Origin: Luscinia megarhynchos
Lineage: Eukaryota; Chordata; Aves; Passeriformes; Turdidae
DNA length: 64,000 nucleotides
NCBI GenBank assembly: GCA_034336665.1
Contig: CM067592.1
Location: 37,637,889 to 37,701,888 of the forward strand
Direction of reading: 5' to 3'
Shown here: positions 56,501-64,000 of the stretch, one piece after another
Layout: each line of letters opens with the position of its first letter
Numbering within the stretch: position 1 is the stretch's first letter
The notes under the pieces: generated by a model
The model's database searches: none
Seen by the model: the letters and a program-made list of their open reading frames with translations, nothing else
Told to the model about the DNA's origin: nothing
Translations under genes and position numbers: made by a program

Positions 56501-59500
56501 TGATCAATGTTATATTTGGCCGGCACTGGTTGAGTGGTTTTCAGTGATTACTTCTGCTTTTTGCTTCATGAAACTAAAATGCTTTGTAATTTTAAATAAC
56601 ACCTAGTAAACATAGAGTACTATAGGAGGAAGGGTTCTTTAGGATTAATTGAGGACTCATTAAACATTTTTTAAATTGTTCTAAGACTTTTCTTGAAGGA
56701 TCTTATCTTTGAAAAGGGAAAAGTATTTTTTCTGTGTATTAAGGAGCTCCTGTGTAGGAATACTGGCTCTTCAACTATAGTCAGTCATAAGGAAAAATGG
56801 ATGTGATGTACATCATAACAAATAATGGAGTTGTTTACTCTTTAGCAACCAAGACCTGTTGTCTTAGTAAAAATTCTATGCTGAAGTCCATTTTATAAAG
56901 GCCTTTCATTGCATGGTCAAGCATTAAATGTTCTATTAAATGTGCTCTCAAGATTGCTCATAGCTTGTGTTCTGTTATGTAGAGACCAGATTGGTATTTC
57001 TTTAGCCTGGTACTTAAATCTATACCTACACAGCTAGACCAAATTCTGTATTTTCAAAGATCTGGGCTTTCTGCAGTTCCTTCTGCCTGATCATTGAATT
57101 TAATGCTGTGACCACCCAGTGCAGCTTTGTGTGGTTAGCACTTTTAAAACTATGGGAAACCACTTCCCGCTAAGATTGTTAAACGTAAAGGGAAGCATTT
57201 TAAAAACATATAATCATGGAATAATCCAAGCATTTAACTTATTTTTAAGTAAAAAATACTCTGTTCACCTTTGACAGCTTTTTTAAAAAATCAATTGAGT
57301 TAGAATTTATCCAGTTAAACTGACAGCATGCAGGCTATGTTTAATCTGAAACATTTTTTCTGAGTCTAAAACAAATAGAAAGTTCTGAATGTTGAAGTTT
57401 TTAGCTCTTTGAGTCTCATCTTTCTTAATTCTTACTAGAGATTTCCTCTTAAATAATCAAATAAGCATTTAAATTAAATTTACGACAATATTCTTTCAAA
57501 GAGGAGGGTTTTGTGTATATAACACTCTCAGAAGCATGTGGGCCAGACAGTGGCACCACAAAAAGCCCCTGATTGTTCTGGTCTTCCAGCTAAGCTGTAA
57601 TTAATAAGGGGATGTCTATTGGTTGCAAGACTTCAGATGGCAAATTTAGGGTGAAACTCCAGACTAGCCTCTATTGATGGTGGCTGTAATTCAGACAATT
57701 CTATGTAATTCTATGTAAGACATTATTTATCACACTCCACCCCCTTACAGTTACAGTACAGGTTGTGATGCATACAAAATGTTGTTCAAATACTATTCAT
57801 TGTGCCATAGTACGTTAATTTTAATTGGAATTACAAAATGTTGGGAAATATTTTGCTTTGTTATATGAATTATGAACCTACATTTAAATGATAGTTTATA
57901 TATTTCTAAAATCAGGAATGAAGGTCAAAAATTTACATTTAATTTGGTTTTTCTTGAGGTTACAGTAGAGTTTTAAAACATAGTTTCAAAGTTGTATTTC
58001 TTTTTTCATGCAACTCGAACATCTTATTTTCTTATATGATATCCGAATTCTAAAATTTAACACATACTGAGTACGCTGCAATATGTCTACAATAAGAAGA
58101 TTGCATCCTATTAGAATGAGATTTTAGAAAATATTCTTCCTCTGAGAGCAGAGCTAAGCAGAGGTAATAAAATATGTATCCACACCTTTGAAATTGGTTT
58201 CTTCCTCTCAAAAAGCATTGGCAGAAAAGTCAATTCACCAGCAGACTGAAGTAAAGTTATGGCTACAAAAAGTTCTGTTCAAAAGGAAACATTGAACAAG
58301 AAATGTTAGGAAAATAAGCGTTCATGTGACTGAGCCTTGCAGCTCTTGCAGTCCTATAGTACGAAGGTCAGTCCAAGGGCACCATCTAATCACAGAGCAT
58401 GGCTTAAAGCAAGGTAAGCAAGCATGTGTTCTTGAAATAACTGCTCAGCTTTTGAACCAGGTAAGACCTGAGAACTTATTACAGCAAGCCAGACAAAGAA
58501 AAGTTTCTGAGGACTCATAACCAGTTTTTCTTCCTGTTGCGATTACCCCTCAACCAGATCAGTGATCTGTTTCACTGTGTAGCTGTACAGGCACCAGAGC
58601 TGGCACAACAAATGGTCCAGAGCAAGGACAAAGGCCTAGGATGGCCCACCAACAGCAGCCCAGAGCAGAAGCCTGCGTGGTGATGAATGGGTACAGGTGG
58701 GAATCTGAATATCCAGGAGGCTGATATTAAGTCAGAGGAGAAAGAAATGTAGCCTTCATCATCTATCTTAAGGAAAGGAGCCAATCCTGTTGCCCTTAAA
58801 ATGGTGTTGCTGGTTTTCAGTGTAGACCTGATCATGTGGATTGTGTCCAGAAATAGCAAAAGAACTTAAAAGAATTCTGCTGTTTTAAATACCAAGACTT
58901 TATAAACCAACCATTGTTTTCAGCTAAGGACTCATTCTCCCGTCAAAAATTATTAAGAACATCAGTACCCCCTAATATTACCTACCTGCAGTGTAGTTCA
59001 GAATGGAATAATTAATTTTCTGGGATTTATGAATTATTCATTAATATTAGATTCTGCACTTCTAAAATCACCCAGAAATTAGTGCATTATTCCATTATTG
59101 TATTCTCTCGTCTCCTTTTATTTTTATCGTGTGCTAAGAGAAATAGGGAATACTTGTGAAAATCAAGTGTTTCACTCTAACACAAGAAGGTAGCAGACCA
59201 CCATGAGGAGAATTTTCCTGTAGAAAAAGCATAGAAAATCACAATTTTTATCAAAGCTGGCAGAAGAGAAAAATTATGCAAGCAGCATAATGTAGTAAAT
59301 CAACAAGAAACTTTTCAGGTGCTCCCGAGCAATTTATCAGAACAACCAGTTACATACCTATTTTTATTAACCTTTTAAAAATTTAAATGAGAGAAAATCT
59401 ACTTATTTGCCATCTATGGAAGGAGTAGTGTGCCTGTGCAAAGGCTGTCTTGCCTTCCCCATACTTTTTCAGAGCCTCACTCTGCAGATGAGAAGCAAAA

Positions 59501-62500
59501 CATCTCCATTCTGACTGCACCAGTTAGATGACAAATGCAGTGTCTTTGAAAATGGAAATAAACAAGCTACTCTATTCAATTGAGTACTAATGAATCTTGG
59601 TTTCCCAGACATATTTCACTCTTGCAAAACACATTGAAATCTAAATCTGTTTAAAATCAGTGAACAGCTAAACTATATAATTCTGTTCTTCCCATTTCCT
59701 CAGAAAACCAAATTAAAATCATGTAGTTATCTTCCTTAAGAGACAGGATTGAAGAATGCTTTGTAGAGACAGCATTAGTTTTGTACAGTTTGGTCTCTGA
59801 CAAGGCGAACTATTAGATCCATTTTTTGCACAAAATTTTTTCTTTCTTGCACTCATTTCCCCTTAACTGCAAAAGCTCTGTGTTACCAAACAAGATGCCT
59901 GAGAATGGTTGTATGTCCTTTGTGGTTAATCTGCACAGTCAAAAGTACAGCTACTCACTGAGACCACCTTCTCCAGGACCTGAGCTGTAGACTACTGAGA
60001 TGTGTGCAGAGCCTTGGTCAATAGCAGCCACAGGAACAAAGGAGTCACACCTGCTGAAGACCTGGAGTATTTCACTGTGTGGCTGCTTCTGCCAATGGGG
60101 ATTTCACAGGTGTTTGGAGCTGCTGTGTGCCAGCCCCGAAGGCCTCTGGATGTTTGTTCTTGGTCTCCTGCTTTTATGTGGGCTTACTATCCCAAATACC
60201 ACTGTGGACACAGGTAGCAAGCCACAGGTGGCAAGTAGGACTGGCATGTGTATGGTATGGTAACCACAGGTCTCAGTGTGGTTTAATGGGCAGAACTGGG
60301 TTTTACACAACTTGCACAGCTCCCAAGTTCAGTTCTTGCCGCAGAGGATGGTTGATTCAGTTTATGGGTGGCTCTCTGTTCACAAACTGCCTTATTGCAG
60401 AGGGCTCTGTGTGTCTTCCTGACAGCTGAGGTTGTGCTGATGACTTCTCATCCAAATAATGAAGTGGGCAAAGGTAGCCCCATCTTGCCTGAGTCATAGC
60501 CTATTCTTTTTTCCCAAGATCGTCTCTACACAGTGTGAGCTGAAAAAATCTAATTAGGGGAGGGAGGGTTTTGTGGGCAGACTTTAGGAGCAACATGATT
60601 CATTGTTATGAAGTAAATATGGAAGATAAGGTTAAAAAATAAACAAAACAGAAAGCTATAAGAGGCGATATTTAGATTTCTTCCAAGTCTCTGTGTTAAA
60701 ACTCACACATTCATTACTGAAAATCTTTATTGGGATTAATTTGTTTTTTAGGAAAATCCTCAGTAATAAATCTTTCAAGTATAGCTCTTTGACCAGATTG
60801 CTCTATGGTGATTTAGTATACTTTTATGTGAAAACAGCCTCAGTGTTCCTTGCCTCCATGTACTTGATTTCCAGAGCTGATATCCCGGACCTCTAAAATT
60901 ACCGTTCCAGTACTGGCTGAAAGTGAACACTGAGCTAAATTCTCAAGATCTAGACCTGGCAGTTCATATCATTCCATGTGGATGTACAAGAATCCAGATT
61001 TGAATGCTTGGCAGGAAAGTTCAAGGAGCACTGCAGAATACGGCTATAAACAATGTTTCATCCTTCCTTCTCTGTCTCGTCTTTTGCAATCGTTGCAGCC
61101 TGCCAGCTTCACTACCTGAGGCTGTCTAAACCTTTGTTGACCTTCTCACTAACTTTACATTGCCAACTACTATTTTCTTTCTGCCTACTGTCTCAAAGTG
61201 AGGCTTTTAAAAGTTACCTGCTCCTAAAACTTCTCTGATGAGAGATCTGTAAGGATTCTGTCGAAGAACATCAGATTTTCATCAATCCACTCGTTTCTCT
61301 GGCACATTAATACACTGAATGTGACCAAGAAAACTGGGAGCCTGATGCCACCAGGCTTTCTGTGGGGCTTGCTGGATTCAAACATGATCATTGATAAGTC
61401 AGCATGGAGTGTGCAGTATAAAATAGAATACTGCATGGAAGACTAAAGCAAAGATTTTTTTAAATGTCCTGTCAGTGAAAGTCTTCGGGACTAATTGTTT
61501 AAAATGATGCAGAGAACGGACAGCAAAAAGCTTATAATTATTTCTTTCTGAATTTCTACACAGAAGAGGTTAGTCAGTGAGACTTGTTGAAATCATACAC
61601 ATCAGCTATGTGGAAAATACTAATATTTGAAAATCACTTGACACACGTATTAGCAATTAGCTACAAGATGCAAATATGAAATACTTGAAAAGTTGAAGTT
61701 TTCTTGGGGGTATGGTATAATACAACCCAGCTTTACATACCAGGCATTTAGTTAGGTTTTGATGCAGGCAGAAGCACTATTTCTTTTGCTTTTCCCTTCC
61801 CTCCACCACACTGCCATCAATGGGTGGAGGGATTTGTGCCTGTGCAGTGGTGCAGGGTGCTGTCACTCTTGGCTACTCAAGCTTCATACTGGTTACAGAA
61901 ATTAGGCATAGCACTTAGCAAACTCCTGTTTGCCTGCAGGTCCCTATTTTCTGGCTTTCCCAGCAGGTGTACTACCTGTGCCAGGATTTACAGATGTGAT
62001 TGAGTGCTGTCTATTTTCACACTCAGGATAATTTGTTCTCTATCGGCCTACATGGGATATTGGAAGGGCTTTAAAAGTAAGTCCAAAGGAAACAGAGAGG
62101 CTCAAGGAGTTAGATTGTGAATGCATCACTACTTGAATAATTTCATTTCAGCACCCTTTCATAACACTTATTTTCTTGTCAGGGAATTAAAAAGAATTCA
62201 GTCAACATGTAGAACACTAATGCACTAGTCAAGAAGTGAATGTGGAAAAGAGAATGCAGGAGTTGATTGTGAAAATATTTTTCTCCGAGATCAACTTAAT
62301 GAACTTTCTTTTTTTTCAGAGTGATGCAAAAAATAAAAATAATTTTTAAAATCACCTTCAAAATTCATCTACTTTTAATAATCTCTAATATTCCCATGTA
62401 TTACAGGCTTGGTAGCACAAACTTCAACCTTATGAGGGTGATTTGTTAACCTTGAAAGGAATTATAAAAGTGTTTGATTCTTTAGCCACCATCTAAACCA

Positions 62501-63540
62501 ACTTTTAAGGGTTCTTTAGCCTTTCTAAATATATCACTCTCTGAATTTCTTACTAGAAGGAATAAGAGAATTCACAATATAAAAACCCCCAAACATTAAC
62601 TGATCCCAAAAAAATCACAAAACAAATACCTATGGATTGATTTTCTTTTCCACATGGTTTACACTTGCCTGTTTCTCAGTGGCCAAGTCATGTAAGCATC
62701 TTCCACTTGCTCATTTTTCTGTCCTTTTGGTGGTGTCAGTTCAAGTGTTCATGGAACCATGAGATAAAGTAATCAGGTTAAAAACATCCAGGTTAAAAAC
62801 AATGTTTTGTTTTCGTTTTTTTTAAGGGCAATTTTCAACTTGACACAGTCATTGTCTCATTTCACTCATACAGTCCCACAAAGAGTAGTACCAGCATAAC
62901 CTGTGCCAGATGGGGCCAGAGGGAGGAGGAGAAACCCCTCCAGATGCCAAGGGAAACACATGTGCAGTCCATTGGCTCCTCTGCTCCCTGCCCACGGGAG
63001 CCACTGGGACAGGGCAAAGCAACTGCCTGGCATGAAGCAAACTTGGCTCCTTTTGAAATCCCAGGATGGTGTAAGAGCCAGTGGGGTTTCTTTAAATGAA
63101 ACACACCCACAGGCACTGCTCATCTGCTGCTGTGTGCATTGCATTCCAGAGCATTCACCTCTCCAAGCCTGCAAGTGACTGGAGGAGGATTCTTTAAAGC
63201 AGAAGGTCAACACAGAGGCCCATATCCAGAACCAAATGCTTTCCTGAATACTAAGTGCTATACATGGCAGTTGTTCATGGCAGCTACATTTTTATGCATT
63301 TGCAGGCTTAATATAGTAAGCATAATGTAAACATGCATCACTCTTTTGGCTCAGCGTTCATTCATGATTACTCTCATTGCAATTGTAGAGCTGCAAAGTG
63401 GTGCCTGGTTTTCTCTTACAGACACCTCTAGAGTAATTTCCTTAGGAAGTCAGCTCACTCTCCCCCATGGAAGGGCTTTCAGAGAACGGGGGAAATCCTT
63501 TCAATGCCAGCCACTGAAGGCTGGGCTGGAGTGCATGTGC

Positions 63541-63560
63541 TTATTTATTTATTTATTTTA
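63541..63560. repeat. (TTTA)n microsatellite
   Basis: About five TTTA units near the right edge of the window. Simple repeat only. Confidence 0.85.
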
Positions 63561-64000
63561 AACTCCAAAGTATTTCTCTGTAACAACTTGTCAGCTAATG
63601 AGTTCTGTTTAAACGTGGCTCCTAAACAGTGTACACGGTATTGTTTTACTAATAGTTTCCAATTAATAGGCACTATAAAAATATAAACAGCAGGAATGGA
63701 AAAATCATTAAAAGAGTGGCTTTTGGCTTCTTTCATTCAGGCAAAATAAATGGGTTATATTGCTGCTGTTATTACTGATACAAGACATAAAGCAGATTAA
63801 AACAACATATGTTTTTAATACTAAATGCTGACTTGAGATGTGCATGGATGCAGGCTCAAAACAGAAAAAATATATTGCTGTCAAATTGTGAAAAGGGCTG
63901 CTTATTTAACAGCCCTGTTTCTGTACATCACAAAAAACAGTGGACAGCATTACCCAAGGACTATGCAAACTATGATCAACGATCTGCAGGAGAGGTGCAA

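Larger units (their letters stand above)
50027..64000. other. Clean right arm: avian non-coding DNA, location relative to PTCH1 unknown
   Basis: About 14 kb of AT-rich sequence with normal vertebrate texture (few CG dinucleotides, intact homopolymers and microsatellites). It holds the LTR-like element listed separately and several simple repeats. I find no PTCH1 exon 1 or 2 on either strand and no other recognisable coding sequence. The open frames present are short and lack homology I can name. It may be PTCH1 intron 2 or intron 1, upstream intergenic DNA, or a misjoined contig. Confidence 0.7.

Noticed and set aside
39215..64000. A genuine large palindrome such as sex-chromosome ampliconic inverted repeats
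   Set aside because: True palindromes have near-identical arms kept alike by gene conversion. Here one arm is riddled with errors and evenly 25% shorter, and the other looks clean.

Overview
The window is vertebrate, almost certainly avian, nuclear DNA. Two things support this. The left half carries seventeen exons whose predicted protein is nearly identical to vertebrate Patched-1 (PTCH1). One intron holds a CR1 LINE 3' end of the type abundant in bird genomes. An LTR-like element at about 50.4-51.65 kb resembles songbird endogenous-retroviral LTRs, so a passerine is my best guess. PTCH1 is Z-linked in chicken, so Z linkage is likely here too (inference from synteny).

Layout. (1) 1-39,114: PTCH1 on the minus strand. 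Exons 3 to 19 (human numbering) lie between 31,712 and 1,551, every intron has GT-AG ends, and there is no frameshift or stop. Exon lengths equal the human ones except exon 14, which is one codon shorter. Exons 20 onward lie beyond position 1. Exons 1 and 2 are not found in the window. (2) 39,115-39,214: a gap of exactly 100 N. (3) 39,215 to about 50,026: a stretch that looks foreign, with many CpGs, no long ORFs and no recognisable repeats. (4) About 50,027-64,000: ordinary AT-rich avian non-coding DNA with one LTR-like insertion and no coding sequence I can recognise.

The main result concerns region 3. It is not foreign DNA. It is a very error-rich reverse complement of region 4. The two arms meet at a hairpin near 50,026, where a perfect 21-bp inverted repeat flanks an 18-nt loop. 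Matching blocks can be followed from the axis out to the last bases of the window (39,657-39,675 pairs with 63,960-63,978). The left arm is a nearly constant 0.74-0.75 of the length of its partner. Homopolymers and microsatellites are collapsed and many TG are read as CG. This is what an unpolished fold-back (template plus complement) long read at a contig end should look like, so genes, transfers or CpG islands called in 39.2-50.0 kb should be discarded.

The encoded part of PTCH1 covers the first large extracellular domain, the sterol-sensing domain (TM2-TM6), the middle cytoplasmic loop with its PPxY motif, the second large extracellular domain and TM7-TM10. Both RND-type charged motifs are present, in TM4 (exon 11) and TM10 (exon 19). 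No bacterial, phage or CRISPR features are present.
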